Shown one piece after another: positions 40,658-49,712 of a stretch of 64,000 nucleotides of DNA. The DNA comes from Compostimonas suwonensis (GTDB lineage: Bacteria; Actinomycetota; Actinomycetes; Actinomycetales; Microbacteriaceae). Made by a program: the position numbers and the translations under genes. The DNA lies in contig NZ_PGFB01000004.1 of the NCBI RefSeq assembly GCF_002797855.1, forward strand, positions 124,001 to 188,000, in the 5' to 3' direction. The notes beneath the pieces are model-generated. The model was not told the DNA's origin, searched no databases, and saw only the letters and a list, made by a program, of their open reading frames with translations. Within the stretch, counting starts at the first letter, position 1. Each line of letters opens with the position of its first letter.

Positions 40658-41173
40658 ATGGCTGTGAACTTCGATCCTTTCCGCGATCTGGACCGCGTCG
40701 CCGGCGCCCTCTTCGAGGGTCGCCAGGGGCCCCGGAACATGCCCGTCGACGTCTATCGTGACGGCGACACCTATGTGCTGACCGCCGACCTTCCCGGAAT
40801 CGACCCGGGCTCGGTCGACATCGACGTCGACGGACAGCTGCTGACCGTCCGCGCCGAGCGCACGCTGAGCAACGACCGCAGCGTCAAGTGGATCTCTCGC
40901 GAGCGCCAGGCCGGCTCGTTCCTGCGTCAGTTCACCCTCGGCCAGGGGATCGACACCGAGAGGATCGCCGCGAGCTACACGAACGGCGTGCTGAGCATCA
41001 CGATCCCGGTCAGCGAGAGGGCGAAGGCCCGCAAGATCGAGGTCACGACCGAGGCCGGCTCCGACGCCGTGACGCCCGGCAGCGCGAGGGTCGGCAGCGC
41101 GGGGGTCGGCAGCGTGACATCCGGAGCTGTGCCATCCGGCACGATGTCGATCGCGGAGGCTGACGCGTCCTGA
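40658..41173 (+). CDS. hsp20: Small heat-shock protein, alpha-crystallin (Hsp20) family
   Basis: Protein of 171 aa. The start ATG at 40658 has AAGGAG 8 bases upstream; the ATG at 40652 is too close. The short N-arm FDPFRDLDRVAGALFEG leads into the alpha-crystallin domain (about 25-120): MPVDVYRDGDTYVLTADLPG, DVDGQLLTVRAERT and YTNGVLSITIPVSERAKARKIEV, with the IxI-type anchor nearby. It holds unfolding proteins during stress. The tail has a 15-bp tandem repeat giving GSARVGSAGVGS. Two repressor sites precede it, so both HrcA and HspR probably control it. Confidence 0.93.
   Translation: MAVNFDPFRDLDRVAGALFEGRQGPRNMPVDVYRDGDTYVLTADLPGIDPGSVDIDVDGQLLTVRAERTLSNDRSVKWISRERQAGSFLRQFTLGQGIDTERIAASYTNGVLSITIPVSERAKARKIEVTTEAGSDAVTPGSARVGSAGVGSVTSGAVPSGTMSIAEADAS
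41078..41107 (+). repeat. 15-bp tandem duplication in the hsp20 tail
   Basis: Units 41078-41092 and 41093-41107 differ at one base and encode the Gly/Ser/Val tail. Confidence 0.85.
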
Positions 41174-41192
41174 CCCGTTCGGCCTGATCGAC

Positions 41193-41275
41193 GACGACGG
41201 AGATCTCCCCTCCCGCAGGCCCCGCTCGGGCCCGAACAGGCGGAAACGCCCCGGAACGCGGAGATCTCCGTCGTC
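41193..41275. repeat. Inverted repeat before a membrane protein gene
   Basis: Arms GACGACGGAGATCTCC (41193-41208) and its exact complement at 41260-41275 span 16 bases and enclose 51 bases. It follows the hsp20 stop by 20 bases and shares ACGACGGAGAT with the hairpin at 41736. Confidence 0.6.
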
Positions 41276-41313
41276 TCGTGTCCCGGGGAGAAGCCGCGGC
41301 GCGGAACGAGGCG

Positions 41314-41319
41314 CAGAAT
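41314..41319 (+). promoter_or_regulatory. Possible -10 box CAGAAT
   Basis: CAGAAT is followed by 6 bases and the ATG at 41326. Confidence 0.35.
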
Positions 41320-41325
41320 GAGTAC

Positions 41326-41718
41326 ATGTCAACGAACACCACGAACGTCTACGTTCCGGGGGTCTGCAACATCGGCCCCGCCGAGATCCGGATGCGCCGC
41401 ACGGCCGGCGTCATCGGGCTCGTCATCACGGCGCTCTTCGTCGCCGCCGCGGTGATCTTCGGCATCCCGACCCCGTGGCGGCTGCTCGTCGTCATCCCGG
41501 CCGGCCTCGGCGCCTCCGGCTTCCTGCAGGCCGCCCTGCACTTCTGCGCGCGATTCGGGATGTCGGGGCTCTTCAACCTCGGCGACGAGCTCGGCCGGCA
41601 GGAACAGGTCTACGAGACCGAATACCGGCGTGCCGACCAGCGCAAGGCCGTCACGATCGTCATCGGCTCGGTGCTCATCGCGATCGTCGTCGCGGGGATC
41701 GCGATGCTCCTGCCTTGA
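41326..41718 (+). CDS. Small membrane protein, unknown function
   Basis: Protein of 130 aa with three hydrophobic segments, near 25-45 (GVIGLVITALFVAAAVIFG), 50-68 (LLVVIPAGLGASGFLQAAL) and 108-128 (VTIVIGSVLIAIVVAGIAML). The N-terminus has VPGVCNIGPAEIRMRRTAG and the loop between helices 2 and 3 carries HFCARFGMSGLFNLG, segments I have seen conserved in actinobacterial proteins without a known role. The ATG at 41326 is favoured by the CAGAAT box. The gene is bracketed by two related inverted repeats. Confidence 0.65.
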   Translation: MSTNTTNVYVPGVCNIGPAEIRMRRTAGVIGLVITALFVAAAVIFGIPTPWRLLVVIPAGLGASGFLQAALHFCARFGMSGLFNLGDELGRQEQVYETEYRRADQRKAVTIVIGSVLIAIVVAGIAMLLP

Positions 41719-41735
41719 TCCGCCCTCCCCTACTT

Positions 41736-41828
41736 CTCTTCTTAAAACGACGGAGATTCCGCCGATATTCTGCCCGTTCTGCGAGAAACCGGGCGTAAGT
41801 GGCGGAATCTCCGTCGTTTTAAGAAGAG
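41736..41828. terminator. 28-bp perfect stem-loop
   Basis: Arms 41736-41763 and 41801-41828 are perfect complements over 28 bases, beginning CTCTTCTTAAAACGACGG. The 37-base loop contains its own small stem, GCCCG with CGGGC. It starts 17 bases after the membrane protein stop and ends 30 bases before the next -10 box, so it could stop transcription both ways. Confidence 0.65.
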
Positions 41829-41857
41829 GCGGAAGGGAAGGGCACCGGAGGATGCCC

Positions 41858-41863
41858 TAGCGT
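41858..41863 (+). promoter_or_regulatory. -10 box TAGCGT of the oligopeptidase gene
   Basis: TAGCGT is followed by 6 bases and the ATG at 41870; the ATG at 41866 is out of frame with the enzyme. Confidence 0.5.
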
Positions 41864-41869
41864 TGATGG

Positions 41870-44029
<2,160 letters not shown>

Positions 44030-44107
44030 GATCTCGAACGCATAACAGGTGATCCCGTGTTCGGCAAAACGCCACGTTATCACCAGCCGTCGTTCACATT
44101 CGCGTCA

Positions 44108-44113
44108 TAGTGT
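44108..44113 (+). promoter_or_regulatory. -10 box TAGTGT of the phosphodiesterase gene
   Basis: TAGTGT is followed by 7 bases and the ATG at 44121. Confidence 0.5.
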
Positions 44114-44120
44114 GTGCCGC

Positions 44121-45116
44121 ATGAGCACCCCGCAGCGCACTGGGGCACCCGAAGCACCGGCGCCGAGAACAGCTGAATACCCGAGACCCGACCACTTCCT
44201 GCTGCACCTGAGCGACACCCATCTCATCCCGGGTGACGAGCTGCTCTACGGTGCGGTCGACGCCGAGGCGCACCTGCGCGGCCTCGTCGAGGAGATCGAG
44301 GCGTCGAACGCCCGGCCCGAGGCGATCGTCGTGACCGGGGACCTCGCCGACAAAGGCGATCCCCGCGCGTACGTGAAGCTCAGAGGCATCCTCGAGCCCG
44401 CGGCCGAACGGATGGGCTCGCAGCTCATCTGGGTCATGGGCAACCACGACAACCGCGCGGCCTTCCGCGCCGAGCTGCTCGACCAGCTGCCCTCGATGCG
44501 CTCGGTCGACCGCGTGCACGATGTGAACGGCCTGCGGGTCATCGCGCTCGACTCCTCCGTGCCGGGCGAGCACTACGGCGAGATCACGGGCGCGCAGCTC
44601 GACTGGCTCGCCGAGGAGCTCTCGAGCCCCGCGCCGCACGGAACGATCCTCGCCATGCACCACCCTCCCGTTCCGAGCGTGCTCGACCTGGCCGTGACCG
44701 TCGAGCTGCGCGACCAGGCGGCCCTCGCCGAGGTGCTCGAAGGCAGCGACGTGCGCAGCATCATCGCCGGTCACCTGCACTACTCGACGAACACGACCTT
44801 CGCCGGCATCCCCGTCTCGGTCGCCTCGGCGACCTGCTACACACAAGACCTCACGGTGCCGACCGGCGGCAGCCGCCCCCGCGACGGCGCGCAGGGCTAC
44901 AACCTCGTGCACGTCTACGAGAGCACGGTGCTGCACTCGGTCGTTCCGATGGGGCAGTTCCCGGTGATGTCGTACACCTCGGCGCAGGAGGCTCAGCGCA
45001 TCCTCGACCGCGAGCGCATCACGATCCTGCCCCCGGCCTCCGCTCCCGTCGCGGCCGAGGAGCCGCTGACGGTGGACGCGCCGCTCACTGTCGAAGCATC
45101 GGCGGCTCTCGTCTAG
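44121..45116 (+). CDS. CpdA-type cyclic-nucleotide phosphodiesterase
   Basis: Protein of 331 aa in the class III phosphodiesterase group. The metal motifs are LSDTHLIPG near residue 30 (DxH), [10 protein letters not shown] near 73 (GDxxD), [11 protein letters not shown] near 107 (GNHD), AMHHPP near 178 and AGHLHYST near 217 (GHxH). Spacing and length match CpdA/Rv0805-like enzymes, which hydrolyse 3',5'-cyclic nucleotides or other diesters. The C-terminal 35 residues are Ala/Pro/Glu-rich. It shares CTAG at its end with the opposite Stealth gene. Confidence 0.87.
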   Translation: MSTPQRTGAPEAPAPRTAEYPRPDHFLLHLSDTHLIPGDELLYGAVDAEAHLRGLVEEIEASNARPEAIVVTGDLADKGDPRAYVKLRGILEPAAERMGSQLIWVMGNHDNRAAFRAELLDQLPSMRSVDRVHDVNGLRVIALDSSVPGEHYGEITGAQLDWLAEELSSPAPHGTILAMHHPPVPSVLDLAVTVELRDQAALAEVLEGSDVRSIIAGHLHYSTNTTFAGIPVSVASATCYTQDLTVPTGGSRPRDGAQGYNLVHVYESTVLHSVVPMGQFPVMSYTSAQEAQRILDRERITILPPASAPVAAEEPLTVDAPLTVEASAALV

Positions 45117-46771
45117 GGAGCCGTGTCGTCGACCTCCCACGGCGCGACGATCGGGAAGTAGCGCTCGAGGAACCGCTGCACGGTCGCGCGACGCTCCTCG
45201 GCCGACACCTCGGGAAAGCTGCCGTCGTTGAGGCAGAAGAAATCGAACGAGCGCCGTTTGAGCAGCCCGGGCAGCAGGCCGAGCCCCGCGCGGGTCGTCG
45301 TGTCGACATAACGCACGCGCGCGGCATCCTGTTGCACGGCCCGCCCCGTCATGAGCGCGTAGTAGTGGTACAGCGAGTTGGTCACCGAGATGTCGGTGGG
45401 CGAACGGAAGCGCGCCGCCTGCGTCTTCGCGAACTCGGCGGCGAACTCCTGCTCGAGCTCGAGCAGCACGGAACGCCGCAGCGGGGTCGCGGCGTGCTCG
45501 AGGTGGCGGGTGATCAGGCGCCCGAAACGGTCGCGCAGCAGTTTGCGGTTGACCCGTGCGGCGTTCTCGAAGCCGCTGCGGCGCGGGTCGTTCTCGCCCA
45601 GCCCGATGCGCGTCGACGCCTCGATGAACTTCGTCACGCCGCCCGGTGAGAAGAACATGCTCGGCTGCACGGGCCGGCCGAAGAACATGTCGTCGTTCGA
45701 GTAGAGGAAGTGCTCGCTGATGCCCGGGATGTGCTGCAGCTGGCTCTCGACGGCCTGCGAATTGTGGGTGGGCAGCACCGACGGGTCTGAGAAGAAGTCC
45801 TCGCTGCGCATGATGTGCACGGCAGGATGCTCCGCGAGCCAGGCGGGCCGCGGCGAGTCGGTCACGATGTAGATGTTGCGCACCCAGGGTGCGAAGAGGT
45901 AGACGGAGCGCAGCGCGTACTTGAGCTCGTCGATCTGGCGGTACCGGGCCTCCGCCTCGTCGCCCTCGCCGATCACCGCGTGCTGCATGCGCGCAGCACG
46001 CTGGCGCAGGAACTCGGGATCGCTGCCGTCGACCCAGGAGAAGACCAGGTCGATGTCGAAGGTCACGTCGGAGGCGTGCGGCTCGAACATCCCCTCGAAG
46101 GTGTCCCAGCTCTGCCCGTACAGCTCGACGGTGCTCGGGATCGCCTCGGAGCGCGGCAGGATCGTGCGCGTGAGCGAGTTCTCGACCGGGCAGATGATCT
46201 CGTGCTCGGTGACGGTCCAGAACTGCAGCTCGACGCCCGTCGAGGTGCCGTAGCCCAGACCGCTGTCCACCACGAGCCGCGGGCGGAAGAGCCGGAAGAT
46301 GCGCGGCTTCCTGTGCCCGAGGGCGCCGTCGGCCACGAGCACCGGCGGTCGTTTCTTGCCCTCCACGGCCTTCGAATAGAGCGGCTCGTGCACACAGGCC
46401 GCGGCGAGCACGGTCTCGACCTGGCGGCGCAGCGAGGCGTCGATCGCGATGACGGGGCGCTCGTCGTTGCCGCGCACGAGCCAGAAGTCGATGCCGGCCT
46501 CGGCGAGCACGTCGCGCACGAAGAGCAGATCCTCGACGAGGGCCTGCCACGGCGTGAGCCGCTCGTTCGCGAGGGTGAGCATGCCCTTGACGACGACGAC
46601 GTCAGGGCGGCCGTGAGAGCTCGGCCACGATCTCGACGCGGGGTAGGTGCCGGATTTTGCGCCGAACTCCTCACCCGGCTCGAGCGGCTCGAGCGACTCC
46701 TCGAGCGCCACGTTGTGCGTCGCGGCACTACCTGTCGCACTGCTTGCGACACTGCTTGCGCCACTGCTCAC
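45113..46771 (-). CDS. Stealth-family sugar-phosphate transferase
   Basis: Protein of 552 aa with all four Stealth regions: [17 protein letters not shown] near residue 235, [21 protein letters not shown] near 285, [15 protein letters not shown] near 352 and the terminal region FCLNDG near 520. Such enzymes link hexose-1-phosphates into wall or capsule polymers. The N-terminal 200 residues, including [17 protein letters not shown], are longer than the minimal family. The GTG start lies 5 bases after the helicase stop and inside a 12-bp triple repeat, giving a low-complexity Ser/Ala N-terminus. Confidence 0.87.
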   Translation of the reverse strand: MSSGASSVASSATGSAATHNVALEESLEPLEPGEEFGAKSGTYPASRSWPSSHGRPDVVVVKGMLTLANERLTPWQALVEDLLFVRDVLAEAGIDFWLVRGNDERPVIAIDASLRRQVETVLAAACVHEPLYSKAVEGKKRPPVLVADGALGHRKPRIFRLFRPRLVVDSGLGYGTSTGVELQFWTVTEHEIICPVENSLTRTILPRSEAIPSTVELYGQSWDTFEGMFEPHASDVTFDIDLVFSWVDGSDPEFLRQRAARMQHAVIGEGDEAEARYRQIDELKYALRSVYLFAPWVRNIYIVTDSPRPAWLAEHPAVHIMRSEDFFSDPSVLPTHNSQAVESQLQHIPGISEHFLYSNDDMFFGRPVQPSMFFSPGGVTKFIEASTRIGLGENDPRRSGFENAARVNRKLLRDRFGRLITRHLEHAATPLRRSVLLELEQEFAAEFAKTQAARFRSPTDISVTNSLYHYYALMTGRAVQQDAARVRYVDTTTRAGLGLLPGLLKRRSFDFFCLNDGSFPEVSAEERRATVQRFLERYFPIVAPWEVDDTAP

Positions 46772-46773
46772 GG
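46738..46773 (-). repeat. 12-bp repeat, three copies, over the Stealth start codon
   Basis: Units at 46738, 46750 and 46762 share CACTGCT on the plus strand; a weaker fourth copy precedes them. They encode the Ser/Ala-rich N-terminus and cover the GTG. Confidence 0.8.
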
Positions 46774-46776
46774 CGT

Positions 46777-48975
46777 TCAGTGAGCACCCTCGATCGCCTG
46801 TTCGAGCAGGTGCACGAGGGCCTCGAGCTGGATGCTGTCGCTCGGAACGAGGTCGGCGTCCGAGCCGTCGAGCGCACGGGCCGCGAGGCCCTGCTTGTTG
46901 TCGATGAGCTCGGCGATCTTCGTGTCGATCGTGTGCGCGGCGATGATCCGCCATGCCGTGACCGGCTCCTCCTGGCCGATGCGGTGCACACGGTCGATGG
47001 CCTGCGTCTGCTCGGCCGCCGTCCACGACAGCTCGGCGAGCACGACGTTGGAGGCCGCCTGGAGGTTGACGCCGACGCCCGCCGCGGTGAGCGAGCACAC
47101 CGCGATCGAGACCTCGGGGTCGTTGTTGAAGGCGTCGATCTGGCCCTGACGGAAGTCGGCGGTCTGGTCGCCGCGGATCGAGACCGTCGTGAGGCCGCGC
47201 GAGGCGAACGCCTCCTCGGCCTGGTCCATGACGTCGATGTGCTTGGCGAAGAAGACCACCTTGCCCACCGAGCGGGCCAGCTGGGCCGTGTAGTCCGCGG
47301 CGAGCTGCGCCTTCGCCTGGCCGATCTTGCGCACCATCGTGAAGACGTTGTCGCCCGTCGTGGTCGACTTCGACTCCTCGAGTTCGCTCGAGGCGACCAT
47401 ACGCATGAGCTGCTCGGGCGTGTAGTCGGCCGCGGCCTTCGACGCCGACATCGTGCGGAACTTCTTGAGCAGACGCTCGCCGAGCTCCTTCTCCGCCTTG
47501 CGGATGCTGCGGCCCAGCTCGTCGTCGAGCTCGACGGGCAGGTCGGCGATGCGCTTCGAGGGCAGGTCGGCCGCGACATCCACCTTCTTGCGGCGCACGA
47601 TCCCCATGTCGACGACCGCGCGGCGTGCCGCCTGATAGAAGCCGGGATCGGCCGGGGTGAGCTCGGTCTCCTCGAGGCGCTCCATAAGCGGTGCGGTCGG
47701 CTTGCTGCCGTCGATCCAGCCGAGGAACTGCCAGATCGCGCGGAAGTCGTCGATGTCGTTGATGAGCGGCGTTCCGGTGAGCGCCATCAGCAGGGGGTCG
47801 CCGTTCGGCGCGGTGCGGCGGATCGCCTCGGCGAGCCCGAGCACGTAGCGCGAACGCTGCGAGTGCAGGTTCTTGATGAAGTGGGCCTCGTCGACGACCA
47901 TGCCGCGGAAGCCGAGGGTGCCGAGCCACGAGAGGTGCCGGTCGAGCACCTCGTAGTTGACGATCACGACGTCGGCGAAGGCGTCGAGCTGGGCCCCGTC
48001 GCCGTGGATGACGGTGGCCCGGCGATGCGGCGTCCACATCTCGACCTCGCGCGCCCAGTTGACCTTGACCACGTTCGGCACGACCACGAGCAGCGGGTAG
48101 GCGTTGGCGACGGATGCCGCGAGCACCGACTGCGCGGTCTTGCCGAGTCCGGGCTCGTCGGCGAGCAGGAATGAGCGGTGGCCGGCGCGGACGCTCTCGA
48201 TGAACCGGGCCTGGTGCACCATGAGCTCGTGGCCGGGGGGCGAGTAGCGGTCGATCAGGGGCGGCGGCGGCAGCTCCATGCTCGCCGCGACGCCGCCCGC
48301 GCCCTGTTCGAACGACTTGAAGAGCGGCCCGAGCAGCTCCCAGCTGTCGAGACGGCGACGCGGGGCCGGGGCCTGAGCCGCGACGGCGCTGAAGTCGGGG
48401 GCGAGGAAGGGGTTGGCGAGCTGGCGGGCGCGCACCGAGGCGGGCACGACCTGCTTGTCGGCGAGCTCGGCGGGGATGACCGTCGGCTGCTGCACCTTGG
48501 GCGGCTCGGTCGTGATGATGAGCTCGTCGGGGCTGAGCTCGGTGCCGGCCTCGAGCAGCCAGTCGCGGCGGAAGCGCTGCGCGACCGAGGAGACCGAGGC
48601 ATCCGGCTCGAGAAGCGTGATGAGGGAGGTGTCGCGCGCGGCCGTCTTCGCGAGGATCGTCGCGATACCGTCGAGCCGTTTGAGCATCTCGGCACGGGCG
48701 GAGTCGGTCAGCTCGGTGCTCGTCTTGACCTTGGCGCGCTCTTCGCGCATGAGGAGCGCGATGACCTGGAACTTGACCCGGTTGGTGGGCCCGACCTTGC
48801 CGCCCTGCGCCTTCGCCTCGACCTCGCGCACCTTACGGGCGAGGATGGGGATGAGCGGCGCGTCGTCGTCGCGCGAACGCCCGCTGCGCCCCGACGAACC
48901 GCGGGATTTCGAGCGGGTGCCCGACGCTGTCGAACCGGTCGAACCTGATCGAGTGCCTTGGCCTGGGCCGGACAT
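46777..48975 (-). CDS. SNF2-family DEAD/DEAH-box helicase
   Basis: Protein of 732 aa. The Walker A box is LADEPGLGKTAQSVLAAS near residue 267, motif II VVDEAHFIKN near 350, motif III ALTGTPLIND near 390, and motifs V-VI are LTAAGVGVNLQAASNVVL and QAIDRVHRIGQEEPV near 650-680. The N-terminal 240 residues are basic and partly low in complexity and carry no known domain. SNF2 proteins move along double-stranded DNA and remodel bound proteins. AGGAGG lies 3 bases before the ATG. Its partner gene downstream encodes a cell-surface enzyme, an unexpected pairing. Confidence 0.9.
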   Translation of the reverse strand: MSGPGQGTRSGSTGSTASGTRSKSRGSSGRSGRSRDDDAPLIPILARKVREVEAKAQGGKVGPTNRVKFQVIALLMREERAKVKTSTELTDSARAEMLKRLDGIATILAKTAARDTSLITLLEPDASVSSVAQRFRRDWLLEAGTELSPDELIITTEPPKVQQPTVIPAELADKQVVPASVRARQLANPFLAPDFSAVAAQAPAPRRRLDSWELLGPLFKSFEQGAGGVAASMELPPPPLIDRYSPPGHELMVHQARFIESVRAGHRSFLLADEPGLGKTAQSVLAASVANAYPLLVVVPNVVKVNWAREVEMWTPHRRATVIHGDGAQLDAFADVVIVNYEVLDRHLSWLGTLGFRGMVVDEAHFIKNLHSQRSRYVLGLAEAIRRTAPNGDPLLMALTGTPLINDIDDFRAIWQFLGWIDGSKPTAPLMERLEETELTPADPGFYQAARRAVVDMGIVRRKKVDVAADLPSKRIADLPVELDDELGRSIRKAEKELGERLLKKFRTMSASKAAADYTPEQLMRMVASSELEESKSTTTGDNVFTMVRKIGQAKAQLAADYTAQLARSVGKVVFFAKHIDVMDQAEEAFASRGLTTVSIRGDQTADFRQGQIDAFNNDPEVSIAVCSLTAAGVGVNLQAASNVVLAELSWTAAEQTQAIDRVHRIGQEEPVTAWRIIAAHTIDTKIAELIDNKQGLAARALDGSDADLVPSDSIQLEALVHLLEQAIEGAH

Positions 48976-49250
48976 TGTCCTCCTGTGCTGTACGAACCGC
49001 CGACGTTGGGCAAACGCAGGCGGGCGATCCGAGAGGATCGTGTCTGCCGATACGCCGGTCTGGCAGAAGCCCCGGGTCTTCGTGGAAGAACCCCGAAGAA
49101 CCTCACCGACGGAACAGCTGCACGCCGACCCGCGAGGGAAAGCCACACCGAAGATCACGTGTCACGTGTCGGATGGCGTCCGGGTTGCCCGGCGTACCCG
49201 CCCAGTTTACGCCATTCGGGGGGCGAACGGGCTCATGGCGGCCACAAACG
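48976..49250. other. Intergenic region of 275 bases
   Basis: Lies between the helicase start and the end of a small membrane protein gene, both on the minus strand. It must hold the helicase promoter. A tandem ATCACGTG/TCACGTG pair occurs at 49155-49170. I see no coding bias, strong hairpin or recognised RNA. Confidence 0.5.
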
Positions 49251-49622
49251 TCAGCGGCGGGTCGTGTTTCCGCGTGAGGCCTGGTTGCGCGCCGCCGGAT
49301 TCGGCACGGTGATGCGGATGGCGGCGCCCACGAAGACGACGCACGCCGCGAACTGCAGGAAGAGCCACGGCTGATCGTCGATCGTGATCGGGAACACGGG
49401 GTTCCAGAGCACCGCGATGGGAACGAGGCCCACGAGCCACCACCACTTCTTGGCCTGGACCGCGAAGACCACGATGATGAGGGCCAGGATGGAGACGATG
49501 TAGCGGATGACGATGTAGCCGTCGGGCGAGCCCAGGAGCGCCAGGCCCGCGAGCAGGGCGATCGCGGCGAGCAGGCCGGGAGCCAGCGCCGGTCGGGAGA
49601 TGGCGGGTTCGTTCGTGGGCAT
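49251..49622 (-). CDS. Small membrane protein, unknown function
   Basis: Protein of 123 aa with four hydrophobic stretches: ALAPGLLAAIALLAGLALLG, IVSILALIIVVFAVQAKKW, WLVGLVPIAVLWNPVFP and WLFLQFAACVVFVGAAIRI. The segment QAKKWWWLVGLVPIAVLWNPVFPI resembles a conserved actinobacterial membrane family (possibly DUF6804), an assignment I hold weakly. Start is fixed by TAGGCT 6 bases upstream. The C-terminus is basic and polar, probably cytoplasmic. Confidence 0.65.
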   Translation of the reverse strand: MPTNEPAISRPALAPGLLAAIALLAGLALLGSPDGYIVIRYIVSILALIIVVFAVQAKKWWWLVGLVPIAVLWNPVFPITIDDQPWLFLQFAACVVFVGAAIRITVPNPAARNQASRGNTTRR

Positions 49623-49628
49623 AAAAAC

Positions 49629-49634
49629 AGCCTA
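49629..49634 (-). promoter_or_regulatory. -10 box TAGGCT abutting a terminator
   Basis: On the minus strand TAGGCT begins on the base next to the stem of the upstream terminator and ends 6 bases before the ATG at 49622. Confidence 0.5.
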
Positions 49635-49658
49635 GCCGGGGGCGGTGTCGCCCCCGGC
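49635..49658 (-). terminator. Terminator after the phytase-like gene
   Basis: GCCGGGGGCG (49635-49644) and CGCCCCCGGC (49649-49658) form a perfect 10-bp stem with a four-base loop. On the minus strand it lies 54 bases after the stop of the gene at 49713. Confidence 0.75.
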
Positions 49659-49712
49659 CAGGCCGGTTGTCGCTTGTGCGGTTCTACGCGCTGATCAACG
49701 CTGTGCCGGGGC

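Noticed and set aside
44048-44084. Hairpin GGTGAT/ATCACC between oligopeptidase and phosphodiesterase genes
   Set aside because: Six-base outer arms with poorly aligned inner pairs; too weak to report as a terminator.
48975-49277. Possible 100-codon plus-strand gene in the gap upstream of the helicase
   Set aside because: No codon bias, ribosome site or motif; the region more likely holds the helicase promoter.
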